Positions 23,801-33,162 of a stretch of DNA of 64,000 bases are shown here, piece after piece; within the stretch, counting starts at the first letter, position 1; every line of letters starts with the position of its first letter. Source of the stretch: an uncultured Bacilli bacterium. GTDB lineage: Bacteria; Bacillota_I; Bacilli_A; RF39; UBA660. A program made the position numbers and the translations under genes. The notes under the pieces were generated by a model, which worked only from the letters and a program-made list of their open reading frames with translations, was not told where the DNA came from and searched no databases. The DNA lies in NCBI GenBank assembly GCA_947632375.1, contig CANRPF010000004.1, positions 1-64,000 of the forward strand, read 5' to 3'.

Positions 23801-26688
23801 CCATTGTCAGATTGGATATAACTTGCTAATTGAGGATAAGTGTCTAATAATTCTAATACCTGATTATTAACTTCATTAAGTTTTTCTTTCCATTCATCAG
23901 TACCTTTAATTAAAGTATCTAATCCGTCTCTTGCTTCTTGATACTGACTTAAGGAATTTTTTAATTCATCATAGCTATTTTTAATTTCGTCATAAGCATC
24001 TTTAACTTCTTTAGCTGCGGCGGCCGCCTTCTTCGCAGCATCAGAGTCAGCATTATATGCCTTAACCGCAAGATAAGCACCAACACCGATTGCTCCTAAA
24101 ACTGCAACTACAGCAGCTGCGGCAGCAGCAAAAGTAGCTAAACCTGCTGCGCCAACCCCTCCAGCCGCAGTGCCAGCTCCAGCCGCAGCCTCGCCCATGG
24201 CAGTTGCGCCGCCAGCAGCAGCAGATGTGCCTGTAGTTAAAGTTTTTAATGCGGGCAATAATTGCTTAGCTGCTTTTAAATTAGAGATAATAAGTGGTAA
24301 GGATACTAATAATGTTGAGGTAACTCTTTCTACTTTTTCTCCAGTAGATAAAGTTTCATCGCCAAGTGTTTTTATTATACCACTTGTCGTTGTTAATAAC
24401 ATTGTTATAGAAGTCAAACCATTAACAGCTTCAGAAATAGCCTTTTGTCTTGCTGCTCTGTTGATTTCTAATTGCTCAATATTTTCTAGTGCATTTCGCT
24501 GTTGTACTAAAGTATCTAATTCGCCATTTTCAATCTGCTGTCTATATGTTAAAGCCTGATTTGCATTGTTAATACTTTGTTGATTTGACTGTAATAATTC
24601 TTTTTGTTCTATGATTGAATTATTGATTTCTTCTTCACTTAAATCAACACTTCTAATTGTCTCTAATATATTTTCATATTGTCCATCAATTCCAAGTAAT
24701 GTTTCAGATAAATTACTATTTTCAGAAAAAATCTGCTCTCCAAGTTCTTGAATACGTTGATTATGTTTTACCTGTTCTTCTAATGGTAAACTACATAATT
24801 CAGTATACTCCAATAAATCTTTTTGAGCTTGGACTTCTGTTTCTTTATATTCAAGACGATTTCTAATAGTTTGTGTACTTTCTTTTTCAGTAAATCCAAT
24901 ACCTTCTAGTAATTGACCATAATTAGTAATACTTTGAATTTGTTGTTCTAATAAACCAATCTCTTGTTGTTGTGCTGTTAAAGCATTATATTGTTCAGAA
25001 GTTAATGCACTACGAACCTCTAATAATTGTTGAGCATATTTAACTTCTAAATCTACGGCAGAACCAGAAATAGTTTCACCCTGCGCGGCATGTGCATTGA
25101 TAACATCTTGTTTCATTTGGATGGCATTATTATTAGCTTTCAATGCTTCCATATTTTGTATCTGTCTCTCAATAGCACCACCAATTTGGTTATTAAATAC
25201 TTTAGCTACTAATGAACCAAAATATAAGAAACTAGCTCCTCCGCCACCAATACCTTGTAAGAAGTTATTAAAAACTCCTAATGCTCCTGTTAATGCTGAA
25301 GTAAAATCATTAACAGTATCAGCATTAAACAAAATACTATATGTAGTTTCTGCTTCTGTTTTTAATTGCTGCAAATGAGCTTCAGTACTTTCCATATAAA
25401 TATCTTGCTGGTCTTGTAAAGTACCCATAGCATTTGCAGATGTTTCTAATGCTTCATTATATGCGTCCCAGTTATCAAATAGCGCGAGTAAGTTGTTATA
25501 CTGACGAGTTCCCGCCATAGCCTGAGCCAAGAATACCTGCTGTTCACGAGACATTGTATTCCATTTATCTCCGACTTCCTCAATAACATCACCCATATCA
25601 CGCAACTTATTATTTGCATCAAGTACATTTACACCCATTTGAGCCATTTGCTCAGTATAATTATCAAGAGTAGTCTCAGTATCGAGACCAGCTTGAATAT
25701 CTGACATACGAGCATATACACTTCTTAATGCAACACCAACAGATTCAGGAGCTTGACGAGTAACTGAAATAATTGTTGCTAATTGCGCATTTAATTGGTC
25801 AACATCAACACCCATCAAGTTAGCTGCTGATGCAACTCGACTCATACCAACACTTAATTCTTCTAAGTCTGAAGCTGTTGTTGCAGCTACTGCTGCTAAC
25901 TTATCTACATACAATTCAGCTTCATCAGCACTAACTTTATAACCGTTCCATACAGCAGTTAACTGCTCAGATACCGCTTGCGCATTTTGACCAGTAACGT
26001 TAGCTGCTTTTAATGTAGTTTCCGCTCTTGCAGCCACATCCTCGTCACTTAAACCTTGCTGATAATAAATCAAAGATGCGTTGGTATATGCCGTTGTGCT
26101 TTGACCAAGAGCCTTAGCAGCATTATTTGCCTTAACCGCAAACTTATCCATATCATCAGCAGATTTACTTGTAACTATTCTAATATCATTTAAACTTCTA
26201 TCTAAATCTAATGTATAATAATATGCTTTTTGAATAGAACCAGTAATATTATTAAATATACTTGAAGCAACTCCCCACTTGACAGTATTCGCCATTGAGG
26301 TTGCCATATCGTTTAATAACTTACTACCTTGTTTTAATTGTAAATTTGTATTTAAAATAGATGAAGCAACTCTATTATAAGCCGCAGCGCCGGTAGCACC
26401 AGATGCCTCCATTGTGGCTTTTAAGTTAGCAACATTACCATATGATTCTTTAATACTAGAATTTAATCTACTTAAATCTAATTGTCCTAACTTACTATTC
26501 CATGCTTCATTTAATATTCCTTCTAACTGTTTTGCTGCACTCGCAGCTTCTCTTAATTCATTACTAATAGTACCAGATTTTATTGCATTTTTAGCTTCGT
26601 CTTGTACTTGTCTTAATGCCTGTGTGACTTCTGCTAATCCAGTTTTGTCAACAGTATAGCCAACTTGAACTTGAACTCTATTAGCCAT
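17872..26688 (-). CDS. tail tape measure protein
   Basis: 2938-aa helical protein with hydrophobic Ala-rich segment GGVGAAGLATFAAAAAAVVAVLGAIGVGAYLAV; TMP N-terminal domain-like ATTASDLEELSVGMSRVASAANLMGVDVDQLNAQLATIISVT. Confidence 0.93.
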   Translation of the reverse strand: MANRVQVQVGYTVDKTGLAEVTQALRQVQDEAKNAIKSGTISNELREAASAAKQLEGILNEAWNSKLGQLDLSRLNSSIKESYGNVANLKATMEASGATGAAAYNRVASSILNTNLQLKQGSKLLNDMATSMANTVKWGVASSIFNNITGSIQKAYYYTLDLDRSLNDIRIVTSKSADDMDKFAVKANNAAKALGQSTTAYTNASLIYYQQGLSDEDVAARAETTLKAANVTGQNAQAVSEQLTAVWNGYKVSADEAELYVDKLAAVAATTASDLEELSVGMSRVASAANLMGVDVDQLNAQLATIISVTRQAPESVGVALRSVYARMSDIQAGLDTETTLDNYTEQMAQMGVNVLDANNKLRDMGDVIEEVGDKWNTMSREQQVFLAQAMAGTRQYNNLLALFDNWDAYNEALETSANAMGTLQDQQDIYMESTEAHLQQLKTEAETTYSILFNADTVNDFTSALTGALGVFNNFLQGIGGGGASFLYFGSLVAKVFNNQIGGAIERQIQNMEALKANNNAIQMKQDVINAHAAQGETISGSAVDLEVKYAQQLLEVRSALTSEQYNALTAQQQEIGLLEQQIQSITNYGQLLEGIGFTEKESTQTIRNRLEYKETEVQAQKDLLEYTELCSLPLEEQVKHNQRIQELGEQIFSENSNLSETLLGIDGQYENILETIRSVDLSEEEINNSIIEQKELLQSNQQSINNANQALTYRQQIENGELDTLVQQRNALENIEQLEINRAARQKAISEAVNGLTSITMLLTTTSGIIKTLGDETLSTGEKVERVTSTLLVSLPLIISNLKAAKQLLPALKTLTTGTSAAAGGATAMGEAAAGAGTAAGGVGAAGLATFAAAAAAVVAVLGAIGVGAYLAVKAYNADSDAAKKAAAAAKEVKDAYDEIKNSYDELKNSLSQYQEARDGLDTLIKGTDEWKEKLNEVNNQVLELLDTYPQLASYIQSDNGMLEISQAGQDALLKAQSEKVATMYRASLLSSMTSNDAQNRSDITDFVRKNKYFIPGMVDETYTGTEISRESMNRVLDAIDKNGTSILENSQTLMESADISQLEADALLKNTGELISLSESVKANTESNKILGESIGTSLLEDTQYANAEFSNQLASVLGDKIEEINKETSNRYADQGKFSGGKTDKQIQEAYAEAMGYKRSKNKGDNMGSYLKDGEWIQISDKVARAYLAAQEAQDQAKDSIEDYAEAFKSIGKVAGDSENVKTALFNVASGIDDIGSLTQQEAENLGQLDVSSLQSELELLGTTPEELQDKLSTISDSWQEASDNIAKDMALSVQDAFDKLDKSELNLNDQEFVAATLARASAMGKLDEAIDAYNSGSLEGLEEFDNTLYDTAKNAAAAASNFTELSKTLNKLKSGDTISAEDYAKLGEAGQSYFVQMLDGTYKLTRSAEDLKKAVQEDFIGTLRDQINILRTQNSNIQAVQGYDFDTLATNRMYTGEDGKGHYNTKEVQQQIDLIVALGDQSEETALKIDKWRQELETGFMDPDDLQEIADMVGGLGDAFANSSELIDANNNSALAWERTLLSSYDTIDELEQHLGDVSLEAFNERLKELQNTLDEDIDPEALSDLRDVIQDVADSSEGIGTELADSLKEDEEAAEDVAEAILRFDDACKEVADNYEDWLSALQSGDLQDQAEIIDDLRDSYADLLDMNGSSLSDEFLQSADNLELMHKAIDGDIEAYDELLSRAGQDILVKCGIDTAQFAEDVAWLNNQIINGENFNDIEIGANLDDTGFLNGLSNMVNAAGMSAAQATDYLASMGVDAEVEQVNTTANETHEYMGAIAHTTTESVDSVDPLTGTPVTYNIPSITYEPAPMEATATKENTAFSLKVTSAKKSSGGGFKFSQAKNGGGSAGKARRSKGKSGGGGGGGGKEPAVEKYVEKQADRYHDINQQVEKLDKSLERVQRDQEKLAGEDLLDNLNEQLDILEKQKAVYENKIRLEKEEAAELRNTLAAEGATFDSEGYLTNYTAVLQAKLDYVNNLIDQYNAMSAEEQEKFKDTIEQAQKDYDELEKNIERYDTIKTEIFDLEDQIEDAVDRQIEINIKKFTAEVEIRLDMAEAERDFNEFRRKVLDEIKDDDILGNARANLDDYFSYFETYDTGTGPIEALTEQVNKTMDEVEALADDGYSDVYGKNSQKALEDLQNYYTELMNQLEDMQDLEEEIKESYLDMIDQAIDEFDDHVDQFEYINDLLNHDMNLVGLLYGDDAYADMDRYYRQIQTNNNEELKFLRERVNYANEMMKLETDPEARKKWIEEWQDSLEELNDKVEESVENIIDKYSNLIEQIFDKLNDKVTGGLGLDYVGEEWDLINKNSERYLDNINKMQALQELENKYLEGIANTDDLVAQQKLKDVMDQQLAYLREKDKLTEYDVERANMMYELTLKQLALENAQQTKTNLRLRRDSQGNYTYQYVSDEDELEQKRQELLQAQNDLYNFDKNQYVQNLDDLYSMYEEFQDKVKELYLDPTLDPEARLKKQQLLTEQYGELIIGIITENEYIRSNLYDSAFNDLALLYDTDVQNFKDMSQQEQDELMNSLIPQWDSGVEHMAEKIAGEGGLVPVCSEAFSELSETTQEYQNDLSDVEDAADVTFEALQDGITEGTDDTRELIDENDNLISKYRDDLIPAIKDVISSLEDMKDEYDRVMEAAKEAAKAAYELAQARQAANADADWDDGYESSASSNIGANVLQNRSNSSSGSSSNSSSGGGSSSGGSGGTRTGSPSSNSYLFKGASGKGYNKGDTHWIHPNYVYSTPSAINALPVKDFPPGNAKIVSYYKGKEYPVRVSLNGRSGYVALSHFDTGGYTGEWAGGGGKAAILHEKELVLNQEDTKNILSAVNIVRHMDELVNNLNTATSIHTSSLLGGLGRITNNNYPNNNNAVDQNVHITAEFPGVRDSKEIEDALNNLVNAASMHAFNNRR

Positions 26689-26732
26689 ATAATCCTTTTA
26701 CCTCCTTTAAAGAAGCTAAACATAAAAATAAT

Positions 26733-26768
26733 GCCTTTACTATCATATTATGATAATAAAGGCATTTC
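26733..26768 (-). terminator. intrinsic terminator
   Basis: AAATGCCTTTATTATCATA / TAGTAAAGGCATTATTTTT on minus strand. Confidence 0.7.
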
Positions 26769-26786
26769 AATTAACGTATTTTGACC

Positions 26787-27356
26787 TTACTTGCCGTCAT
26801 CTAATACTTGCAAGTTAGCTCTCATTCCTGGTATAGGTCTTCCTCCATTTGCGGCTTCCGCAAACTTAATGACCTCTTGATATTTACTTGGGTCAAAACT
26901 ATCTACAATCTGGCGGGCGGCCTCGGCATTAGCTGGAAGATCCTGGATTAAACTTTGAATGATCGCGGCCGCGCTATTTCTATATTTCATATTATCCTTA
27001 ATCAATGATTGAAGATATGAAAACAATAAATCATATTCTTCTTCATTCATTTTATTTAAAAATGCACGCATAAAACCGCTATTAACTAACTTATCATATA
27101 AAATTTCTTCATTAGCTCTATCTTCATCAGAAAATTCAATGTCTGTATACATATATACTAGATGTAAATGAAAGAATATATCAACTTTAATTGGATTATA
27201 TAAACCATCCTCTTTAGATTTTTGTAAAGTAATCATAATTAAATCATATTTATCTCTAATGGGAATGTATGATTTTACTTGCACCGTCTTACCATTAAAG
27301 TTAAAAGTCGTATTTTCTTCTTTTACCTTAATTTGCAAATCAGAAAATTTTACCAT
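26787..27356 (-). CDS. putative tail assembly chaperone
   Basis: 189-aa ORF immediately upstream of tape measure. Confidence 0.55.
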   Translation of the reverse strand: MVKFSDLQIKVKEENTTFNFNGKTVQVKSYIPIRDKYDLIMITLQKSKEDGLYNPIKVDIFFHLHLVYMYTDIEFSDEDRANEEILYDKLVNSGFMRAFLNKMNEEEYDLLFSYLQSLIKDNMKYRNSAAAIIQSLIQDLPANAEAARQIVDSFDPSKYQEVIKFAEAANGGRPIPGMRANLQVLDDGK

Positions 27357-27391
27357 AAACTTTTTCTCCTTTTATCTCATTTCTTATTTAT

Positions 27392-27420
27392 ATTATACCA
27401 CAAAAATTTTTATTTGTCAA
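27392..27420 (-). promoter_or_regulatory. leftward sigma-A type promoter
   Basis: Minus strand TTGACA-N17-TATAAT. Confidence 0.85.
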
Positions 27421-27431
27421 GTATTAGAATT

Positions 27432-28496
27432 TTATATTGTGGTGGCTTGTATTATATCATTATAAATTTCTTTCTCAATATCGCCAACCAATTCTTTATT
27501 TCTTGTTCTAGCTCTAGCATGTAATTTCTGCTTTTCCTTTAATAAAGCCTGTTTATCAAAAGTAGCATCAGATATAACCTTTTTTGCCATAATAATCAAC
27601 TGTCTAGCACTCAAAGCGGAAGCTCCCGCAGATTTAATACCATATTCTATATTGCCAACTGTTACGTCTCCTGCTAACATACCAGACTCATTATCTACAT
27701 TAAAAGTTTCATGCACGAACGCTTCAACATTTAATTCAATATCACTATTAAAATCTGGACTTTTCTTATTTAATAATACAATAGCAGCATAAGTTTCGTT
27801 AATATCACCCTCAGCGCTAATAAAAGCATGATGCCAGACTCTGCTAGGATTTTGCCATAATACAATACGATTATTATGTTTTCTGCTTACTCTATATCTA
27901 AATAATACTTCTTTATAAGTAGTTTTTAAACCAATAAGATTAAAATTAAACGCCTCATCTACTTTCAATCTTTCCATGGATGTTTCTAAATCTTTTTGAG
28001 TTGGATTATAACGTGCAACAAAATTATTTGTTCTTGAAGCTACATCATATTTTAATAAGTCTTCATCTTTAATTTCATAAAGTTCTGGTTCACCGTTATT
28101 ATTCTCATAAACAAAAACCATTACTACTTTTTGGCCAATAAAAGCATTCAGAGCAGCCTGAAACTTAAATGTTGCAGCATAAAAACGCTTTGGAATATCG
28201 CTCCGTAAAAATACAGATTGTTGCTCTTTGTTTTGTATATATTCTTCTATCTCTGAATAATTAGCATTAGCTCTTCTTAAATTTCTTTGTCTTTGTAATA
28301 AATTCTGAAATTGTTGAATCTCAACTGAAAGCGCGGAGACCTCGATTAAATACTCATTAGCCGCCGCCCGCAGTTGTTGTATATCTATTTCTACTGCGTC
28401 TTTCAATGGTGTGTCTATTGCATTTAATTGTTCATTAGTTATAATATCTGCTGTACTTTCTTCTAATTCTACTGAAATTCCATTTGCGTTAATCAA
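27432..28496 (-). CDS. hypothetical structural/tail protein
   Basis: 354-aa ORF between tail tube-like and chaperone-like genes. Confidence 0.55.
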   Translation of the reverse strand: MINANGISVELEESTADIITNEQLNAIDTPLKDAVEIDIQQLRAAANEYLIEVSALSVEIQQFQNLLQRQRNLRRANANYSEIEEYIQNKEQQSVFLRSDIPKRFYAATFKFQAALNAFIGQKVVMVFVYENNNGEPELYEIKDEDLLKYDVASRTNNFVARYNPTQKDLETSMERLKVDEAFNFNLIGLKTTYKEVLFRYRVSRKHNNRIVLWQNPSRVWHHAFISAEGDINETYAAIVLLNKKSPDFNSDIELNVEAFVHETFNVDNESGMLAGDVTVGNIEYGIKSAGASALSARQLIIMAKKVISDATFDKQALLKEKQKLHARARTRNKELVGDIEKEIYNDIIQATTI

Positions 28497-28524
28497 ATTA
28501 TATGCCTCCTTATAAAAAAATAAA

Positions 28525-28547
28525 GGGAGGACTTAGTCCTCCCTATT
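28525..28547 (-). terminator. intrinsic terminator
   Basis: agggagga/tcctccct hairpin followed by T-run on minus strand. Confidence 0.7.
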
Positions 28548-28555
28548 ATAATTTA

Positions 28556-29917
28556 TTAGTTTTTAGCATCTTTGAAAGTTACATTGTCAAAGTGTAACTC
28601 TGATTCAGCAATTTTATGTGTATCATCTTGTGTAGAATCGCTATCATAGAAAGTTACTTTAATATCATTGATGATTTGTTTACCATCTTGACTAGCAACT
28701 CTTGCTACAATAATTGGGTCATAATCTACTATTTTAGCTGGACTATTATAGTCCCCGTGTGAAGTGGTACTCTTCTCCATTTTCATCTTCTTTGCATTAG
28801 GTACATCTACTGTAACTGGGAAATAGAAGCCACTTTGTTCACTGGAGTCGCTGCTGAACGTAGTCCATTCTGTTACTTTCTTCATTGTAGCAGTAACATT
28901 ACCTAAGTCTGTAATAACAGGAACGTCCTCTAATAAGTCAGCAGCCGTCTTTCCGTCGCCCTCTTCACCAATCTTTATCTCCATCTTCAAATCAACAGCC
29001 TTGAATGGAGAAACACTATCGGTATCAGCTTCTGGAATAGACTCCTCATCATTATGTGGAAATACAGGTAGCATAGTAGAACCAGCAGCATGTGGGTCAT
29101 TGATAATCTGAATAGCACACAATACTTTACGTCTTGGCTCAAAGTATGTATATCCTGGGAATGCATCCATTACAAAGCTAAATGTTGATGGGTCACCAGT
29201 TGATGCCATTGAGAAAGTAAAGTTAGACTGAATCTTAACATTCGGGAATGTCAATTCAGCAGGCATATCGAAACCATCATTTTGACGTCTAAATAGCGTA
29301 CTAGCTTCAACATAGTAATAACCACCAAAGTTCTCAGCGTCAATCTGCAATTCATCTACAACAGTAGAATTTTTAACTACATAATAATCAACAAAATAAG
29401 ATTTACTAGCTGGAATTGTACCAGTAAGTTTCTTACCAGTTTTTTCATCAACTCTTAGACCTTCCAACATAGTTCCTTCAATAGAACCATCTTCCTCGGC
29501 CTGAACAGCGAAGATAGGTGCAGTTGGACAAATCTTTTCATCTTCATTCAAAGCATCAGTTAAATCGATTTCATCTTTGCTACTATAAGCCTGAGATGTT
29601 CTATGAACATGCACTTGATTATTAGCATAATTACCCTGGAATAGACCTGCACCAGATAGGATTGCAAATCCCATAGGTGAAAGTAAAGCATCTTCAACTG
29701 TAAATGTTAAAGTTTTTTCACCTTCCCAAGCTACCAAACGAGTATTACCTTTACCACCAGTAGCATATACTGTAGTAGCAGCGCCTTCCATAGTAGAGGT
29801 CTTAGCTGAATCGATGTAAAGAACTGGCTGGCCTTTCTTAAACCATTTATCACCAATCTTTGTGTCTGCTTTTGCCTTAAATACAACATCGCAAATTTCG
29901 CGTACACCGAATTTCAT
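28556..29917 (-). CDS. putative major tail (tube) protein
   Basis: 453-aa ORF with own terminator; position between head-completion and tail genes. Confidence 0.6.
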   Translation of the reverse strand: MKFGVREICDVVFKAKADTKIGDKWFKKGQPVLYIDSAKTSTMEGAATTVYATGGKGNTRLVAWEGEKTLTFTVEDALLSPMGFAILSGAGLFQGNYANNQVHVHRTSQAYSSKDEIDLTDALNEDEKICPTAPIFAVQAEEDGSIEGTMLEGLRVDEKTGKKLTGTIPASKSYFVDYYVVKNSTVVDELQIDAENFGGYYYVEASTLFRRQNDGFDMPAELTFPNVKIQSNFTFSMASTGDPSTFSFVMDAFPGYTYFEPRRKVLCAIQIINDPHAAGSTMLPVFPHNDEESIPEADTDSVSPFKAVDLKMEIKIGEEGDGKTAADLLEDVPVITDLGNVTATMKKVTEWTTFSSDSSEQSGFYFPVTVDVPNAKKMKMEKSTTSHGDYNSPAKIVDYDPIIVARVASQDGKQIINDIKVTFYDSDSTQDDTHKIAESELHFDNVTFKDAKN

Positions 29918-29952
29918 TTAAAATTTCCTCCTTATTGAAATTTTATTTAAAC

Positions 29953-30693
29953 TTAGTGGATGTCTTTCATCCAATTCTCAACTTCTTCTAAATCTTTTGC
30001 TCCAACTAACTTCATTTGGAAGTAAGCGTCAAAATCAGTCTTTAAATTAAAGCGTTCAAATTCATCAAAAAGTTGATAAACAGTATACTGCAAAAGAGAA
30101 TCTATTGATTTAGATTCTCCTACTGCTAATATAGAAATATAACGACTTAATACAGCTACCTTTTCTGGATTTTCACCCTTTAATTCGGCAGCTCTTTTTC
30201 TTCCCCGCATTAACTTTTCAGCAATTTCTTTGGCTTTACTACCTTGAGGGTTGTAAGCTAAATCGTCTTTACTTTTTCTATCTAAGCAAAACATTTTTAC
30301 TAAAATAGTTTTAAATTCTTCAAAATTTAACTTACTAATAAAATGCGGAGGTTCATTTTTTTTAATTAGTGCTATACCATTATCATTTAATTGAATATTA
30401 TACTCTGGAAATAATAAAGTTAAAACCATCATTGCACTAACTTTGTTTTGCTTTAAAGCCGTATTTTTATCCCTCATTATTGACATAAATACTTCAAAAT
30501 TAGTCTTATTCTCTAAACTAATTTTGTCCTCAGTATTTAAAATATCTTTAGAAAAATTTAATAAACCACAACCTGTAAAAAAAGCCTCTTCACCTATATA
30601 TGCTATTTCTTTTATAGTAGGTTGATGTATACTGACTTGTGCTTCCACAAAAGGAATATCAATACCAGATAAAAGCTGCAATTCATTTAACAT
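29953..30693 (-). CDS. hypothetical tail protein
   Basis: 246-aa ORF, tight spacing. Confidence 0.55.
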   Translation of the reverse strand: MLNELQLLSGIDIPFVEAQVSIHQPTIKEIAYIGEEAFFTGCGLLNFSKDILNTEDKISLENKTNFEVFMSIMRDKNTALKQNKVSAMMVLTLLFPEYNIQLNDNGIALIKKNEPPHFISKLNFEEFKTILVKMFCLDRKSKDDLAYNPQGSKAKEIAEKLMRGRKRAAELKGENPEKVAVLSRYISILAVGESKSIDSLLQYTVYQLFDEFERFNLKTDFDAYFQMKLVGAKDLEEVENWMKDIH

Positions 30694-31277
30694 TAGTCTT
30701 TATCTGGTATTTGGTCATCGCTGCCATGAATTGCCTTATAAGTTAATGTATATCCAGATAAATCTTCACTTAAAATCAATTCATTACACCCTGCAAATTG
30801 AAATGTACCAATACCAGTCAACCTCGTTCTATTTAAAAGACCATCTATATAACCTGCTATTTTTAATGGTCTCAATCTATAATTTCCTATGTCCCAATAG
30901 TCAGTATGACAAACTATGTCGAAAGTTACAATACAATCACGAAACTCTGGATTCGTAGGATTAGGAGTAAAATTATCAAAAGTAAGGATGATATATGCTT
31001 TCACTTCCTCATGTTCAGGCAAACGAATTTTTGGTTCTAATTTAATATATCCTTCATCCCTTAACTTTCCTAAATCCATCTCTTTTAGTTTAGCTAAGTA
31101 TTCTGGATTTTCTTTATCATCCAAACAATCTTTAGTGTTAATAACTAATAACCTTTTTAAAATATCACTATAAGGCTGACTCTCTATAAAGAGTCTCCTT
31201 AATATCCTCTCAGTGTCTTTTTCACAAGAGAGAAAAGATGAAGTAATAGGTCTTGTTAAAATCAAATCTCTCTTCAT
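30693..31277 (-). CDS. hypothetical tail completion-like protein
   Basis: 194-aa ORF in head-tail joining region. Confidence 0.5.
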   Translation of the reverse strand: MKRDLILTRPITSSFLSCEKDTERILRRLFIESQPYSDILKRLLVINTKDCLDDKENPEYLAKLKEMDLGKLRDEGYIKLEPKIRLPEHEEVKAYIILTFDNFTPNPTNPEFRDCIVTFDIVCHTDYWDIGNYRLRPLKIAGYIDGLLNRTRLTGIGTFQFAGCNELILSEDLSGYTLTYKAIHGSDDQIPDKD

Positions 31278-31296
31278 ATTTAACTCCTTTTATCTC

Positions 31297-32256
31297 TTAA
31301 AATGATTTAATTGTTATAGGTAAAGTAATATCTGGCTCTCCATCTCTAGTATAAGTTAAAGTAAATGTACCACTTTTACCAGAAACTATATTTAAGGACG
31401 CGGTTTGTGGGTCTTGCGCGCTTATGGTTGCCTTTCGTGAATCAACGGACCAGGTACCGCCGCCCGCATTTTTTATTGTATATATACAATCCATATCAAA
31501 GACTCTAACTTCTTTAGGACCTTCAATATAGATACTATCTTTATCAATCTCAGGTTCTGGTTGTGGTTTAGCTTGCATATCTTTTTCTATTGTATTATTA
31601 TACCATTCGCCTAAATTGATTTCAATAACACCATCACCATGATATGGGTCTACTGTTTTAACTTCCCACATATTGCCATCAATTTCAACCTTTTGAAATC
31701 TATGAAAAAAGGCTAATGTTTCTTCATTTTTCGTAACATATATAATCAATGAGTAGTTAATATCATTCCACTCATCACCCTTTTTCTGATTCCATTGAAT
31801 CGTAGTTTCGACAGGACCCCTGATATAAATTTTATATTTTTTACCATTTATATCAACTTCAGATTCACATTTACGTATATCAGCTCTGAAATAAGCAGTT
31901 TCTTCTGGATATCTTAGATAGACTATCCAAAAAGAGTTATCCTCCACCCATTCAAAAACATCTCCTGGCTTTATTCCAGTTTCTTCTTCTCCCTCAGTTG
32001 TTTTACCAACTTTAGGTTTATTTAAACATATATCTCTATATGGAATAGAAAGTATTTTATTATCATAATCAGGTTTTAAATTATCAGGATTTATTAAACA
32101 TCTAAACTCTCGACCATCTGCTAAACGAGCGGTCTCTGCTTGATAAGAGTATAAGAGTGCCTTCTTAAGCGCTCTAAGTTTATCTTCTTTCATCCTTTGA
32201 CCTTGATTCCCGCCCTGATAATTTAATCTACTTTTTAGATTTTCTAAGCTAGACAT
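31297..32256 (-). CDS. head-tail joining/tail protein with C-terminal Ig-like domain
   Basis: 319-aa ORF; C-terminus KSGTFTLTYTRDGEPDITLPITIKSF. Confidence 0.5.
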   Translation of the reverse strand: MSSLENLKSRLNYQGGNQGQRMKEDKLRALKKALLYSYQAETARLADGREFRCLINPDNLKPDYDNKILSIPYRDICLNKPKVGKTTEGEEETGIKPGDVFEWVEDNSFWIVYLRYPEETAYFRADIRKCESEVDINGKKYKIYIRGPVETTIQWNQKKGDEWNDINYSLIIYVTKNEETLAFFHRFQKVEIDGNMWEVKTVDPYHGDGVIEINLGEWYNNTIEKDMQAKPQPEPEIDKDSIYIEGPKEVRVFDMDCIYTIKNAGGGTWSVDSRKATISAQDPQTASLNIVSGKSGTFTLTYTRDGEPDITLPITIKSF

Positions 32257-32257
32257 A

Positions 32258-32587
32258 TTATACCTCCTTCAGAGGCATAATAGCCTTCTTTAAATTATCT
32301 ATTAAACCCAAGCATTCAAAAATTGTTCTTCTAAACATCATAAAATCATCTGGACCAGTAAGAGTAAATAATCCTTCAAGTTTACATAATAAACTAAATA
32401 ATGTTTCATGTTCATTTATTAAGAGACTATCCATACCTGCAAATTCTTCTATAATTGTGCCCAATGGCTTCTCCCAATCAACATTTTCTTCGCGGTTGGG
32501 CAAAAGTTTATAAGTTTGATTCGTTAACCGCTTCAAATTAGCTTGAATAGCACTATTATCAATATCAGCATTATATTTAATTATCAT
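32258..32587 (-). CDS. hypothetical protein
   Basis: 109-aa ORF. Confidence 0.55.
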   Translation of the reverse strand: MIIKYNADIDNSAIQANLKRLTNQTYKLLPNREENVDWEKPLGTIIEEFAGMDSLLINEHETLFSLLCKLEGLFTLTGPDDFMMFRRTIFECLGLIDNLKKAIMPLKEV

Positions 32588-33144
32588 AAAATCACCTCAT
32601 CTGGAGGTTCTATGATAATGCCCATAGTGGAACGCATAATACCATCTTTATCAGGTTTTCTTCTCTTGTATAATCTCTGTAAATGAAAACCTTCACGCTC
32701 ATAATCTTTCTTCAACGTTAAAATCTTTTGCATATGATTAGCTTGTGATGTAAACTTAAAGTCAGTTCCACTGTATTTCATTCTAGTATTTTCAATACTA
32801 GCTAATTGTTGGCTTAGCCATTCAACAATCATATATACTGCAAGTATATTAACCTCTTCTAAATTAAAAGCACTATTAAAATGTCCATCTGAATAAATGC
32901 GTGCTTGTACTTGATGATAATTACTCTCGACTCCACAATAAGTTACAATATCTTCACAATCATTACCTAATTCATAGTCAAAAATATCAACTCGTGGAAA
33001 TTCAAACTTAGGAATAGCAGCAATTAAAAGGTCTTGCAAATGTGCAAAAGTTTCCAATTCAGTCCATTCCATATACATATCATCAGTAATTTTAGTTAAA
33101 AAACAATCATAAATTCTTGAGAAAGGTGTAGTTTGATTAGCCAT
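32584..33144 (-). CDS. hypothetical head-tail connector protein
   Basis: 186-aa ORF downstream of capsid genes. Confidence 0.5.
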   Translation of the reverse strand: MANQTTPFSRIYDCFLTKITDDMYMEWTELETFAHLQDLLIAAIPKFEFPRVDIFDYELGNDCEDIVTYCGVESNYHQVQARIYSDGHFNSAFNLEEVNILAVYMIVEWLSQQLASIENTRMKYSGTDFKFTSQANHMQKILTLKKDYEREGFHLQRLYKRRKPDKDGIMRSTMGIIIEPPDEVIL

Positions 33145-33162
33145 ATTACACCTCCAATTAAA

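Noticed and set aside
24170-24559. Plus-strand 129-aa ORF (and other plus ORFs such as 22541..22936 and 25097..25378) inside the tape measure gene
   Set aside because: Antisense shadows of an Ala/Ser-rich coding sequence, without leaders
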